Positions 21,001 through 32,839 of a DNA stretch of 49,208 nucleotides are shown here, in pieces (positions within the stretch are counted from its first letter, which is position 1; every line of letters begins with the position of its first letter). The stretch comes from Symsagittifera roscoffensis. Taxonomy: Eukaryota; Xenacoelomorpha; Acoela; Convolutidae. The translations under genes were made by a program, and so were the position numbers. Location: positions 1 through 49,208 of the forward strand of contig NW_026971060.1 in the NCBI RefSeq assembly GCF_963678635.1, given 5' to 3'. The notes beneath the pieces are model-generated. The model was not told where the DNA came from. It saw only the letters and a list, made by a program, of their open reading frames with translations, and did not search any database.

Positions 21001-24000
21001 CCGATTGCTTCGAAGCTATTTTATGCAATTGAAACAGAGACGCAGAATTGTATAGAAAAATCTCGTTAGTGACAACTGCTGCAAAACGACCTATCGCCGA
21101 TTACTTCGAAGATTTTTGAGCAATTGAAATTGAGATGTCAAAGTGTACAGAAAAACCTTTCAGTCGACAAAGGAAGGAAAACGACATTTCACCGATTGCG
21201 TCGAAGCTATTTTGAGCAATTGAAGTAAAGATGCAAAAATGTACAGTAAAAATCTCGTTTGGCGACAACTGATTGAAAGTGACATTTCGCTGATTGAGTC
21301 GAAGCTATTTTTAGCAATTGAATGAGAGACGCAAAATTGTACAGAAAAAACCATAGGGCGACACTTGATGGAAAACGACATTTTGCCGACTGTGTCGAAG
21401 CTATTTTGAGCAATTGAAAACGGACACAAAAACTTACAGAAAAACCCGTTAGCCGACAACTGATGGAAATCGAAATTTCACTGATTGCGTCGAAGCTTCT
21501 TTAAGCAATTGAAAGAGAGACGTAAAATTGTACAAAAAAACCATAAGGCGACACTTGATGGAAAACGACAGTTCGCCGATTACTTCGAGGCTATTTTGAG
21601 CAATTGAAACAGAGGAGCAATCTTGGAAAGAAAACCCTTTAGGCGACATCTGATGGAAAGCGACATTTCGCCGATTGCTCTGACGCTATTTTGAGCAATT
21701 GAAACAGAGATGCAAATTTGTACAGAAAAACCCGTTAGAAGACAATTGATGGAAGGCGACATTTCGCCGATTCCGTCGAAGCTATTTTGAGCTATTGAAG
21801 CAGAGACGCAAAACTGCACAAAAAAAACCGTTGGGCGACAACTGATAGAAGACGTCTTTTCGGCGATTACTTCGATGCAATTTTGAGCAAATGAAACAGA
21901 GACGAAAAATTGTACAGAAAAACCAGTTAGGCGAGAACTGATAGAAGATGGAAAACGACAATTCGCTGATTGTGTCGAAGCTCTTTTCAGCAAATGAATC
22001 AGAGACGCAAAATTGTACAGAACAACTCAATTGGCGTCAACTGATGGAAAGCGACAATTCGCCAATTGCGTCGAAACTATTTTCAGCAATAAAAAAAGAG
22101 ACGCAAAACTGTACAGAAAAACCAGTTGAGCGACAACTGATAGATGATATAAGGCGACTTTTCGCCTTTTGCGTTGAATTTTTTTCGAGCTATTGAAACT
22201 GAGACGCAAAAGTGTAAACAAAAACCTGTTAGGCGATAACTGATGGAAAGCGACATTTCGCCGATTACTTCGAAGCTTTTTTGAGCAATTGAAATAGATA
22301 CGCAAATACGTATAGAAAAACCCGTTAGGCGAATACCGATGGAAAGCGACATTTCAACGGTTGCGTCGAAGCTATTTTTAGCAATTGAAACAGAGACAAA
22401 AAATTGTATAGAAAATGCCATTAGGCGACAACTGGTGGAAAACGAGATTTCGCCGATTACTTCGAAGCTATTTTGAGCAAATGAAACAGAGACGCAAAAT
22501 TTTATAGAAAACTCGCTAGGCGACAACAGATGGAAAGCGACATTTCATCGATTGGGTTGAGGCTGTTTTGAGCAATTGGAACAGAGGCGCAATCTTGTAA
22601 AGAAAACCCATAAGGCGAATTTTCATGGAAGGCCAAATTTTGCCAATTGCGTTGAGGCTATCGTGAGAAAATGAAACAGAGACGCAAAATGGTAAAGAAA
22701 AACCGTTAGGCGACAACTGATGGAAAGCGACACTTCGCCGATTGCGTCGAAGCTCTTTTGAGCTATTGAATCAGAGACACAAAGCGTACAGAAAAACCAG
22801 TTAGTCGACAACTGATAGATGATGGAAGGTGACATTTTGCCAATTGCATCGAAGCTCTTTTGAGCAATTTAAAACATGCTCGAAGTTTTACAAAAAAAAA
22901 CCGTTAAGCGACATCTAATGGAAGGCAACTTTTCGCCAATTGCGCGAAGCTATTTTGAGCAATTGAAAACAGACTCAAACTTCTACAGAAAAACCCGTTA
23001 TGCGACAACTGGTGGAAAGCGACATTTTGCCGATTGCGTCGAAGCTCTTTTGAGCAATTCAAAGCATGCTCGAAGTTTTACAAAAAAAACCGTTAGGCGA
23101 CATCTGATGGAAGGCAGCTTTTCGCCAATTGCGCGAAGCTATTTTGAGCAATTGAAAAGATACTCAAAGTGTTACAGACATAATCATTCAGAGACAACTA
23201 ATGGAAACCGACATTTCAACAATTGCATCGAAGCTATTTTATGAAATTGAAACAGAGACGCAGAATTGTATAGAAAATCTTGTTAGTGACAACTGCTGGA
23301 AAATGACCTTTCGCCGATTACTTCGAAGATTTATGAGCAATTGAAACAGAGACGAAAAGTTGAACAGGAAAAACTCTTTCGGCGACAGTTGATGGAAGGC
23401 GACATTTCGTCAATTGCTTTGAAGCTTTTTTGAGCAAGTGAAACAGAGACGCAAAATTGTATTGGAAATCCCGTTAGGCGACAACTGATGGAAGGCAACA
23501 CTTCGCCGAATGCACCGAAGCTATTTTGAGCAATTGAAAAATGAGACAAAGCTGTTTAGAAAACCCGTTAAGCCACAACTGATAGAATGCGAAATTTCGC
23601 CGATTGCGTCAAAGCTCTTTTGAGCTTTTGTATCAGAGACACAAAATGTACAGAAAAACCAGTTAGGTGACAACTGATGGATGCTGGAAGGCGACATTTT
23701 GCAAATTGCGTCGAAGTTCTTTTGAGCAATTCAAAACAAACTCGAAATTTTACAGAAAAAACCGCAAGGCGACATCTGATGGAAGGCAACTTTTCGGCGA
23801 TTGCTCGAAGCTATTTTGTGCAATTGAGAATAGACTCAAAATTTTATAGAAAAACGCGTTATGCAACAACTGATGGAAAGCGACATTTTGCCAATTGCGT
23901 CAAAGCTATTTTGAGCAATTGAAAAGAGGCAAAAAAATTTACAGATCAAACCGTTAAGCGACAACGGATGGAATCCGACATTTGAACGATTGCATTGAAG

Positions 24001-24640
24001 CTATTTTAGGCAATTGAATCAGAGACGCGGAGTTGTATATAGAAACCCGTTAGTCGACAACTGGTGGAAAACGACATTTCGCCGATTACTTCGAAGCTAT
24101 TTTGAGCAATTGAAACTGAGACGCAAAATTTTACATAAAACTCGTTAGGCGACAACTGATGGGAAGGATATTTGATCGATTGCGTCCAGACTATATCGAG
24201 CAATTGAAACAGAGGCGCAATCTTGTACAGAAAAATTCGTTCGGCGACAGTTGATGGAAGGTGACATTTCGTCATTTGCTTTGAAGTTTTTTTGAGCTAT
24301 TGAAACAGAGACGAAAAGTTGTACAGAAAAAAATCGTTCGGCGACAGTTGATGGAAGGCGACATTTCGTCAATTGCTTTGAAACTTTTTTGAGCAATTAA
24401 AAACTGACACAAAATTGTTTAGAAAAACTCGTTAAGCCATAACTGATAGAAGGCGAAATTTCACCGATTGCGTTGAAGCTCTTTTGAGCTATTGAATCAG
24501 AGACATAAAATCTACAGAAAAACCAGTTAGGCGACAACTGACGGATGATGGAAGGCGACATTTTGCCAATTGCGTCGAAGCTCATTTGAGCAATTCAAAA
24601 ACAGACTCGAGGTTTTACAGAAAAAACCGTTAGGCGACAT
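18099..24640. repeat. 96-bp satellite array, plus orientation
   Basis: About 68 copies of a monomer of about 96 bp, with consensus words GAGCAATTGAAACAGAGACG, AAATTGTACAGAAAAACCCG, TTAGGCGACAACTGATGGAA and AGCGACATTTCGCCGATTGC. Blocks of many monomers are repeated as longer units: the variant carrying CTCTTTCGGCGACAGTTGATG recurs near 18110, 19510 and 20770. Monomers become more diverged toward the right (from about 22.3 kb). The length 96 is a multiple of three, so on the minus strand long frames with a 32-residue periodic peptide appear. They drift between frames and have no support as genes. Confidence 0.93.
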
Positions 24641-25400
24641 CAGTTTAATTCTTACTTGGACCAAAATAAAAGATCAAAGCTACTCTTTGTAAAACTATGA
24701 ATGCTTGGTTTCAAAATTTACCATTGTAATCCTGGCCTTAAAATGCCCGTTTTCATTATCTGCATTAATTTTTCAAATCTGCGTGAAAAAATTTACTAGT
24801 GGACAAAATTCGGCGCAAGTTCAGGACTTTACTCTCTAAAATACTTCTTTTTGATGTCCATTTTGGACAGCGTTTTCTTCAGAATTCAATAAAAATTTTA
24901 CATAGACCAAGAGCAAATAATCAGAGCTATCCTCTATGAAACTATCTTTTTTTACTTTCAAAAACTTAGCAATGTAAGCCGGGTCTAATAAAGCCAGTTT
25001 TCTTCATCTGCCATATGTTTTGCATCCTATTGGTATCTTTTTTAAATAAACGAAAAAAACAGTTGTTCATGCGACGTGAAACATTCTCAGCGAGAAAGTT
25101 GAAATAATCAAGGTGAAAAACTTTACTAAACTTGGAAGTTTCTTACATTTCTACGCCATGTGAAAAATTTAGAGCACATGAAAAAGAGAACTGGCATTGT
25201 TAGGCCCCGATTACATTGGTAAGCGCTCGAAACTCAATTTCGATAGTTCCATAGAGGGTAGCTCTGATAAGTTTCTCTCGGTCAAAGTACAAATTTTACT
25301 GAATTTCAGGTGGACATTGGAAACATGCATTTTACAAAGTATTATCTTGATTTTGCGCTTAATTTTGTCCACTAGTGTAAAAGAGTCTGAAAGAACACCA
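24641..25400. repeat. Diverged direct and inverted copies of an AT-rich unit
   Basis: Two direct copies begin near 24650 and 24895 (shared words such as AGATCAAAGCTACTCT and TCAGAGCTATCCTCTATGAA). An inverted copy lies at about 25235-25385, matching 24790-24965, including a common ACTAGTGGACAAAATT word in opposite orientation. This looks like the remains of a fold-back or inverted-end element adjoining the satellite. No gene. Confidence 0.65.
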
Positions 25401-26372
25401 CACCTACATTTCCTAAAAAGCATAAATGTCTCCCCCCCCCCCCCCCCCCACCTCAAGTATCCATCAATTTTATACTCGACACCCATATTAAAAATACAAG
25501 ATGATCATCAGTAACAGCGTTTATCAAAAAATGACCGGCAAAACAGAAAGAAAAATCATTATTAGTATTCACGAAGCTTCTCCAAAATTCCGACTGAAGG
25601 GGCTCTAACGCGATGTAGCACTTGACCCGGTCCGATGATAATTATTTGTGGTACCTGATTTTGCAGGCAAAACAAAAAAAAGAAAAAACTACAACACATT
25701 CGAATACAAAAATCCTCCGCACTTCACAAAGGAACAACAAGGATAGCCGGTAAAAGAAAGTAGCACAAAAATTTCCGACTGCAAAAATGAACATACAAAA
25801 ACAGTTAATTTTTAAAGAATTTTTCAAAAAAGTTTTCAATTACTTTCATTTTTTGAAAAAAAAATTAATCTTGTCTTCACAGCTTATATGCTTACAACGT
25901 TTTTGAAAAACTCAAGGAATTTTTCTGACTATTTTAGAAACTGCTCTCATCAATATTTAAAACTATTTCAAAAAAAAATAATAAGAAAGCATCATGCGTC
26001 ATGTTTCCTTTTCAATACAGAATGCCATTGTTTCGAACCTATTTCGGTTCACTGGCCCACTGGCGCTTTTGCTAAAAAAACTGTCTGTGCCAAAATTTTA
26101 AATGAAATAAATGCGTCTTGGTACAATTTTGACAGAACTGGAAAATTGACAAAATGTAAAAAAGGGGAGGAAAAAAATCTTGCATGAATTTGTTTGATGA
26201 GATAAACTATTTTCTCAATCTTGAATTTTAATTCAAACAATTACATGATAGTTTTTCAGCGAAACGAGCAAAGTATTACATTTTAAAATGACTGGTGAAT
26301 GAAACAGAAAATAATTCAAATTTTGAACAAAATGTTTCTACAAAGAGCCTGAAAACTTTTCAAAAGAGAGTT
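25401..26372. other. Gene-free stretch containing an 18-base C tract
   Basis: AT-rich sequence without a supported gene. Position 25432-25449 is a run of 18 C. Immediately downstream of the LRRC56-like gene's end, a block containing AGAGCCTGAAAACTTTTCAA is present twice (see separate entry). Frames at 25642 and 25888 are short and unsupported. Confidence 0.6.
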
Positions 26373-26408
26373 CTACGAAGAGCCTGAAAACTTTTCAAAA
26401 GAGAGTGA
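26342..26408. repeat. 38-bp tandem duplication over the LRRC56-like stop codon
   Basis: The unit containing AGAGCCTGAAAACTTTTCAA followed by AAGAGAG occurs at about 26345 and 26383. The copy at 26383 encodes the last residues of the LRRC56-like protein (reading FEKFSGSS then stop), and the other lies just past the stop codon. The duplication therefore straddles the C-terminus. Confidence 0.8.
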
Positions 26409-28262
26409 CGTCATAGCGCTTTTGGGTCGGGCACTCAGGGCTAGTTTGTGAGGAGGAGCAGTAGGCGGTGCTGGAACGAGAGAGGGTTTATTTTTCCCCA
26501 TCTGATCAATGGTCGATCTGGCTGGTCTGGATGCATTTTTTATTTTAGGTCTAACTGGCGAACTACCAGATCCAATGTTACTCAAGCTGGGTTTGAGGGC
26601 CACTGGAACCAATGATGGTTTGATTGACATCTGGTGCGGCGCCAACTTCGAAAGGTTAACCGACGGGTTTAGCTTCGGGTCCGAGGACCTGAAAGGTCCG
26701 CGTTGTTGATACTCGTTCAGAAAACTTGCTGGCGTGTCGGTCTCACGAGAAGAAGCCAGTCCGCTGTCGCCATCTTCGTATGACTCATCTCCCACGAATT
26801 CATAGGAGGAATCGTTTCTCGGGTTTTCCGAGACGGGAGCGTATTGCCTTCTTCTAATGTTTACGCTAGAACGTTTATGATGCTCGGGTGACAAACTGTT
26901 TTGACTGCTAGGTCCGTCTTTAATTGCGTTTACTTTATCACCTCTTCCATTTTCGTTCACACCTCGGCTGTTTTCGTCCATAGCCGAAACGTCAATGGCC
27001 TCGTCTGCCGACAACGTTAACACGTTAACTTCCTCTGTCATCGAAAGTTTGGTCAAGTCCTTCTTTTGATCAAATTCTTGTCTCCATTCTTTCAGTTCTT
27101 CTAGAATGTTCGAGAATGTTTCATCACTGGCCAGCAGTTTTGTGTTTGCGTTAGAATTAGCTCCTGATAATTCCAAATTTCGAGTTTTGTTTATTTGCTT
27201 TTCACTCTTTTTGTTTCTGATTGCTTTAAGAGGATTTCCGCAGACAATATTTCCGGAAGTCAGTTTGCTAAATTCGTCCATGTCGATGGCCGAGTCTGTG
27301 CTTGCGACACTCGAACCTGTTCCGGGTCTCGCCGTCGGCAATTGGAAAAAAGCTTTCTCGGCGGCGGTCGGTGGCCGGTCGAATCTCGCCGCTGTTCCCG
27401 GTCGAACCCCAAAGCTACTTTTTCCAAATAACATCGACGGCATAGCACTGCGTGGTCTCATTGCAGTTCCGGGACGCTTTGACAACGCGCTGCCGGGACG
27501 TTTTCCGGTTGAGCTTCCGGGCCGATCCGAGTCCTCGCCCTCGGATATTAATCCAAACTTAATGTTTTCTGTCAGAAGTTGTAAATCTTCGTCCAGATTT
27601 GTGAAATCTTGAGTTTTGTCGGAAACTGGAATGTCATCTAAGTTTTTGAGTTGCGGCAACATTTTGATCACAGCTGATCTGTAATTGTAATCTGGATCAA
27701 AAGGAAGCATTGGTTTTGGCGTGGAGCAGATCGGATTGTGTTGAAGACATAAATTCAGAAGATTTCCGCAGACTTCGAGGAAAATGATCTGGTCGATATC
27801 GTCGATGTCATTTGCCTCCAAATCGAGGGTTCTTAGATTTTCCATCATACTCAGATCGCTTATATTATTAATATGGTTATAAGACAAGTATAACTCCGTC
27901 AAATTAGCAAAAGTCGGAATGCCGTCAAGATCTACAAGTTGACATTTGGTCAGCCATAAAACTTCTAACTTGGCTAAAGACGAGCCCAGGTCTCGAATAG
28001 AGGTCAAAACTGAGTTGGAAAGGTCAAGTTGGGTCAAGTTTGGCAAATAATGACCAAAATTTCCGAGACTGTTTTCGGTGGTGTCGACGACCATTTGAAG
28101 CGAAGAGGCGTCTTCGAGGTTTGACTCCCCGGTAATTTCTTTGAGTCTCCATGGCGATAAAAACTCTTCCAAAAGATACTCCGATTCTGTTTTCTCATTC
28201 GGTCTAGGGTTGATTTTATCCTGGTCTTGAAAATTTGATACTTGGACTGTGAAATTTGACAT
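26373..28262 (-). CDS. LRRC56: Leucine-rich repeat protein, LRRC56-like
   Basis: A single uninterrupted frame of 629 codons runs from the ATG at 28262 to TAG at 26373. Residues about 30-70 (LLEEFLSPWRLKEITGE, then VVDTTENSLGNFG) and the leucine-rich repeats at about 73-180 (LPNLTQLDLSNS, DLGSSLAKLEVLWLTKCQL, LTELYLSYNHI) closely follow the LRRC56 arrangement. They end in a cap with YNYRSAVIKMLPQLKNLD at 192-209. In other animals LRRC56 is needed for dynein-arm assembly and transport in motile cilia. The C-terminal 400 residues are predicted disordered, with repeated RPGS/RPGT words at about 247-314. The vertebrate protein is somewhat shorter (about 540 residues), the excess being in the tail. 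Absence of introns over 1.9 kb could mean a retrocopy, or a lineage with few introns. The frame is intact, so I call it functional. No promoter is evident upstream. Confidence 0.88.
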   Translation of the reverse strand: MSNFTVQVSNFQDQDKINPRPNEKTESEYLLEEFLSPWRLKEITGESNLEDASSLQMVVDTTENSLGNFGHYLPNLTQLDLSNSVLTSIRDLGSSLAKLEVLWLTKCQLVDLDGIPTFANLTELYLSYNHINNISDLSMMENLRTLDLEANDIDDIDQIIFLEVCGNLLNLCLQHNPICSTPKPMLPFDPDYNYRSAVIKMLPQLKNLDDIPVSDKTQDFTNLDEDLQLLTENIKFGLISEGEDSDRPGSSTGKRPGSALSKRPGTAMRPRSAMPSMLFGKSSFGVRPGTAARFDRPPTAAEKAFFQLPTARPGTGSSVASTDSAIDMDEFSKLTSGNIVCGNPLKAIRNKKSEKQINKTRNLELSGANSNANTKLLASDETFSNILEELKEWRQEFDQKKDLTKLSMTEEVNVLTLSADEAIDVSAMDENSRGVNENGRGDKVNAIKDGPSSQNSLSPEHHKRSSVNIRRRQYAPVSENPRNDSSYEFVGDESYEDGDSGLASSRETDTPASFLNEYQQRGPFRSSDPKLNPSVNLSKLAPHQMSIKPSLVPVALKPSLSNIGSGSSPVRPKIKNASRPARSTIDQMGKNKPSLVPAPPTAPPHKLALSARPKSAMTSLSFEKFSGSS

Positions 28263-28855
28263 ACTGTTAGGCAAAAGCAAGTTCTATCTGTTAGTCATAC
28301 GCATTGAAAAAAAACTGCGTTGTTGGTACGCGTTAAAAGCTCAAACAGAAATGTACCAAGCTTTGTAAATGAAGATTTGAATAATCATAATTGTTTCTTA
28401 TTGTACATGCATACGTACACCAACGCTGGTTTTGGCTGTGCTAAAATTATTTTGTCATGCTTTTTATACCTGTACAGAATAGTCAGTAGTATATGTCTAG
28501 AGCAAATTTTGTATTGTTTTTTAAAGAGCACGTGCATTTTTGAATACAAGAGTATGTCATTCCTTTTTCTTTTTTTTTAGTGAATGAGCACTATAAGTAT
28601 AATGTTTTTTACTTGTTTTGATTTGAAGTTTCAGCATTAAAATTGTTCCGGATCTTTTACAGAATCCTTTTAAACTTTCCAGTCCTTGTCGTGAGCGAGC
28701 GAACAGCGGCTCTTTTTCACCCATATCTGAACTTCTGTTTCGAAAGTTTGGCTCTTTTCCTTTTTCCAAAACTGAATTAAAATATCTTTCATGATGTCAT
28801 ATTGACAGGAATGTTTGCATCGTGAATGAATAAAAAACTCTAATCACATTTGTTC
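28263..28855. other. Upstream flank of the LRRC56-like gene, no gene seen
   Basis: AT-rich. Two GGCTCTTTTTC-type words (about 28709 and 28751) resemble the ends of the MITE family described below and may be degraded copies. No TATA or other promoter motif is convincing. Confidence 0.5.
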
Positions 28856-28863
28856 TTCAAACT

Positions 28864-29079
28864 GGCTCTTTTCTACTCCCCCCTTTCAAAATTTCGAGTA
28901 TCATGTTTGTTTTTTGCACTATTACGGCTAAATGCGTGATGTTACGAAGTAAAGTATGAAGAACAAATCTGTTCGCTGTTGCCGATTTGTTCACCGCGCC
29001 AAGTTTCATTGCGTTATGACAACGTTAATTAAGCTTTTCAAAATTGAATTTAAACGGGGGGGGGGACTGGAAAAAAACC
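28864..29079. mobile_element. MITE with G/C-tract ends, 8-bp target duplication (copy 1)
   Basis: A 216-bp insertion starting GGCTCTTTTCTACTCCCCCC and ending in a G tract then ACTGGAAAAAAACC, an imperfect inverted end. It is flanked by TTCAAACT (28856-28863) and TTCAAATT (29080-29087), a one-mismatch 8-bp duplication. The homologous position in the downstream tandem copy, near 31190, has CTTCAAACTTAATTACC without the insert, i.e. an empty site. Confidence 0.65.
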
Positions 29080-29225
29080 TTCAAATTTAATATCCAAAGT
29101 TTTAAAATCTGGCTCTAATTACGTGTATAATTATTATCGAATCGAAATCATTTTTTTTGCGAGGTGCTGGATAGCAAAAGCTTAAGGTTTGTGAGAACAA
29201 ATTCCAGAAAAACTTAAGCCTTTTT

Positions 29226-29429
29226 GGCTCTTTTTCCTTTTCCCCCCCACCTCACTCAAACATGAATTTTATGGTCTAACGAGTGGTTTTACAAGGTTAA
29301 TTATGAAGACCAAATATGTTTCTCATAACCTAGTTAGTCTGCATGTCAAATTTCTTGACAATCGGACAAAGTGAACAGTAACTTCAAATATAAAAATTTG
29401 CAGGTGGGGGGGGGAAAGGAAAAAGAGCC
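29226..29429. mobile_element. MITE with G/C-tract ends, 8-bp target duplication (copy 2)
   Basis: A 204-bp insertion with inverted ends GGCTCTTTTTCCTTTTCCCC and its complement (…GGGGAAAGGAAAAAGAGCC). It is flanked by a perfect 8-bp duplication GCCTTTTT (29218-29225 and 29430-29437). The paralogous sequence near 31330 reads TAAGCCTTTTTTCTTTTTG with a single target copy and no insert, which fixes the borders. No coding capacity. An 8-bp duplication is typical of hAT, P or Merlin-type transposases. Confidence 0.88.
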
Positions 29430-30952
29430 GCCTTTTTTTCTTTTTGTGTCACCTCGATTTTCGCTGCTATAACTTAGGGATCGCTGCTATGAAATTTGGC
29501 ACGCTGCCTAACTGATTTTTAACCAAAATTTAATTTTCAAAATTCATCTTCTAAAACCGCTCCTAAAACCGCCAAAAATCTCCTTTAAAAACACTATGAA
29601 ATAGAGAACGTTATAACAATAAAAATTCGCAGGTAGTCGAAAAACAAAATGAGTCAAAAATAGTTAGGGATGACTAGTGAAATCAAAAAAGTATATCAAC
29701 TTTTGCAGGGGCTGATTTAGGGGAGGGGGGCCTCTCAGGGACTCGATCCCCTCGCCAACCGAAGGGTCTCCCCATTGGTATTATTTTATGAAATCAAGTC
29801 TTATCAATCTTAAATTTTTCTAAAGGCGCCTTCAGTAGTTTTTGGTACCTTGCGATTCTTCTATAACGGTCGGGACTATAGTTTCCTGGAAGCTATAATA
29901 CGAATTTTTTCGCATTCCACATAAAAAATATACAGGTACAGTTTTTGCGCAGACCGTTCATCTTAACAGAAATGAGATTAAGCTGTCAAAATCAAACATG
30001 GTTGGGGTTGTCATGCAGGCAGAACCTAAAAAAATGTCACAAACCTTTAATTTTAGCCATAAAAAAAGTTTAAATTGAGGTGGAGTATCTTTACCGCCTT
30101 TCAATCAAAAATTAAAAATTTTTTGCGCGAAGGTTTTTCCAAATTATATGCATGAAAACCAAATATGAACTGTCAATCTTTGTAACAAAAGAGAGTTTTT
30201 AACATAAGTTCTTTTATGAGTTCTAACATCGTGTTGTGAGTTGAGTTTTTTACTCTTAACTTGGCTCCAACTTTTAATTAGATAACTGTTAGATCGTGTT
30301 TAATCAAAATCCATTGGACTTGGCGCGACTTCTATATTGACGCAACTTCTCTGTCCTATAGAAAAGACAGTTTTTATTTAATTCGTTCTTAATTTTTCTT
30401 CAGAATCTAGTTTAAATTGTGCTTAAACATACAAGTGGTATCTGAATACTTTTTTATGGTACAGTCAAATGATTAAAATCTGCGGGAAATCCCCGCCTTT
30501 CGGCCAAATCATAGGGTAGAAACCTCTATGGACAAACTGAATCGACCAGTATCATCTGGCGATTATTGCTAAAAAGAATTAAGGCATCGACGACTAACAA
30601 GAACCATTCGAGTCCGAGACAAAATCACCAATCCTAGAAGGTCCTCAAGATTAAGAATTTGAAACACAGAGGAAAGATAGCGAGGCCAGGAATAGAGACA
30701 ATATGAAAGTCTACGAAGCTTCAGCGGAAAAAAATGCGGAGAAGAAACGAAAGTTAGGTTGGTTGAGAAAAATCAAAGCCGAAAAAAAAATAAGTTCAAT
30801 GTTTTAGTTAGCCTAAGGAAGTGAAGAGAGAAAGTCTTCTCACAAAAACTCCCTAGGGTGAAAATGTTATCTGTCACTTTTAGAAACAAATTTTCAAACT
30901 ATTAGAAATCGCATTTTAAAAACCATCTAATATCACCTTCGAACGGTACAAA

Positions 30953-31138
30953 TTGCTGAGCACTATCAGATTTAGCGATAGATGCAAACTTAGAGCTCAC
31001 GCAGAGCAAGATTGGTTACTAGACGTGTTCAAATTCAACATGAGAAATCGCGACCTCCAACGGAGACTAATTTTGGAAATATATATTCCATTTTATACAC
31101 TGAATCAGGCGATCATCGATGAAAAATGGTTTTTTTGA
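30953..31138 (+). pseudogene. gag fragment, copy A
   Basis: A 61-codon remnant with FSDRCKLRAHAEQDWLLDVF followed by NMRNRDLQRRL and a Leu/Ile-rich helix. This matches the C-terminal part of the retrotransposon gag domain, where a 'conserved D, then R-x-x-L, then helix' pattern precedes the zinc knuckles. It ends in TGA. The start at 30953 is not a real initiator. Confidence 0.5.
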
Positions 31139-32600
31139 ACACTTTATTTTGACATCAAGAATGATTTAAAAACTCCAATCACATTTGTTCTTCAAACTTA
31201 ATTACCAAAATTTTTCAATCTGGCTCTACTTACGTGTATAATTATTATCGAATCGAAATGATTTTTTTTGCTAAATGCTGGATAGCAAAAGCTTAAGGTT
31301 TGTGAGAACAAATTCCAGGAAAATTTAAGCCTTTTTTCTTTTTGTTTCACCTTGATTTTCGCTGCTGTAACTTAGGTATCGCTGATATGAAATTTGGCAC
31401 GCTGCTTAGCTAATTTTTTTTAAACCTCAATTAGTTTTCAAAATTCATCTTCTAAAATCGCTCCTTAAACCGCCAAAAATCTCCTATAAAAAGACCATGA
31501 AATATAGAACGTTATAACAATAAAAATGACTCAAAATCAGTTAGGGATGACTAAGGGAAATCAAAAAAGTATATCAACTTTTGCAGGGGCTGATTTAGGG
31601 GAGGTGAGGAGGCTTACCCCCTTCCCTCTCAGGGACTCGATCCCCTCAACAACCGAAGGGTCTCCCCATTGGTATTATTTTATAAGTCTTATCAATCTTA
31701 CATTTTTCTAAAGGAGCTTTCACTAATTTTTGGTACCTTGTGATTCTTCTATATTGGTCGGGACTATAATTTCCTGGAAGCTATAATACCAACTGTTTTT
31801 TTCGCTTTCCACATAAAAAATATACAGGTACAGTTTTTGCGCAGACCGTTCATCTTAACAGAAATGAGATTAAGCTGAATTGAGTTTTTTTTGCACTTAT
31901 TTTGGCCTCCAATTTTTAATTAGCTAATTGTTAGATCGTGTTTAATCAAAATCCATTGGACTTGGCGCGACTTCTATATAGACGCAACTTCTCTGTCCTA
32001 TAGAAAGGACAGTTTTAATTCAATTCGTTTTTAATTTTTCTTTTGAATCTAGTTTAAATTAATCTTAAGTATACAAGTGGTATCTGAACATTTTTTTATG
32101 GTGCAGTCAAATGATTAAATTCTGCGGGAAATCCCTGCCTTTCGGCCAAATCATAGGGTAGAAACCCCCAGCCAATGGACAAACTGAATTGACCAGTTTC
32201 ATCTGGCGATTATTGCTAAAAAGAATTTAGGCATCGACGACTTACAAGAATCATTCGAGTCGGAGACAGAATCACCAATCCTAGAAGGTCCTCATGATTC
32301 AGAATTTGAAACACAGAGGAAAGATAGCAAGGCCAGGAATAGAGACAAAATATGAAAGTCTACGAAGCTTCAGCGAAAAAAAATGCGGAGGAGAAACGAA
32401 AGTTAGGTTGGTTGAGAAAAATCAAAGCGGAAAAAAAAGTAAGCTCAATGTTTTAGTTAGCCTAAGGAATTGAAGTGAGAAAGTCTTCTCACAAAAACTC
32501 CCTAGGGTGAAAATGTTATCTGGAATAGCATTCCTAAAACCATCTAATATCAATTTCGAACGGTACAACTTGCTGAGCACTATCAGACTTAGAGAGAAGA

Positions 32601-32756
32601 TGCAAACTTAGAGCTCACGCAGAGCAAGATTGGTTACTAGACGTGTTCAAATTCAACATGAGAAATGGCAACCTCCAACGGAGACTAATTTCGGAAATAA
32701 CTAGTCCATTTTATACACTGAATCAGGCGATCATCAATAAAAAATGGTTTTTTTGA
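32601..32756 (+). pseudogene. gag fragment, copy B
   Basis: The same peptide segment as in copy A, with substitutions and a 5' indel that shifts the earlier frame, ending at the homologous TGA. Since both copies share this stop, it predates the tandem duplication. Confidence 0.5.
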
Positions 32757-32839
32757 ACACTTTATATTGACAAAAAAGAAAAGCGAAATGCCGAGGTGAA
32801 CAAAATTTTCAATCCTGTAAGAAAAAATCAAGTTGAATA

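Larger units (their letters stand above)
28830..32770. repeat. Two tandem copies of a retrotransposon 5' segment
   Basis: Copy A (about 28830-31150) and copy B (about 31168-32770) align along their length. Examples are ACGTGTATAATTATTATCGA (29120 and 31232), GGACTCGATCCCCTC (29737 and 31630), and TTATACACTGAATCAGGCGA (31094 and 32711). Copy A is longer because it holds two MITE insertions and further indels. Both end in a gag remnant, and copy B runs on into zinc-knuckle and pol remnants. The segment is therefore probably the leader (with or without an LTR) and gag start of a Ty3/gypsy-type element duplicated in tandem. Confidence 0.75.

Noticed and set aside
17975-24585. Long minus-strand frames with a repeating 32-residue peptide
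   Set aside because: They follow from a 96-bp satellite monomer (a multiple of three), are broken at random by indels, and have no start, signal or composition expected of a gene.
18099-24640. CRISPR-like appearance of regular repeats
   Set aside because: The whole monomer is repeated with no unique spacers, and the context is eukaryotic.
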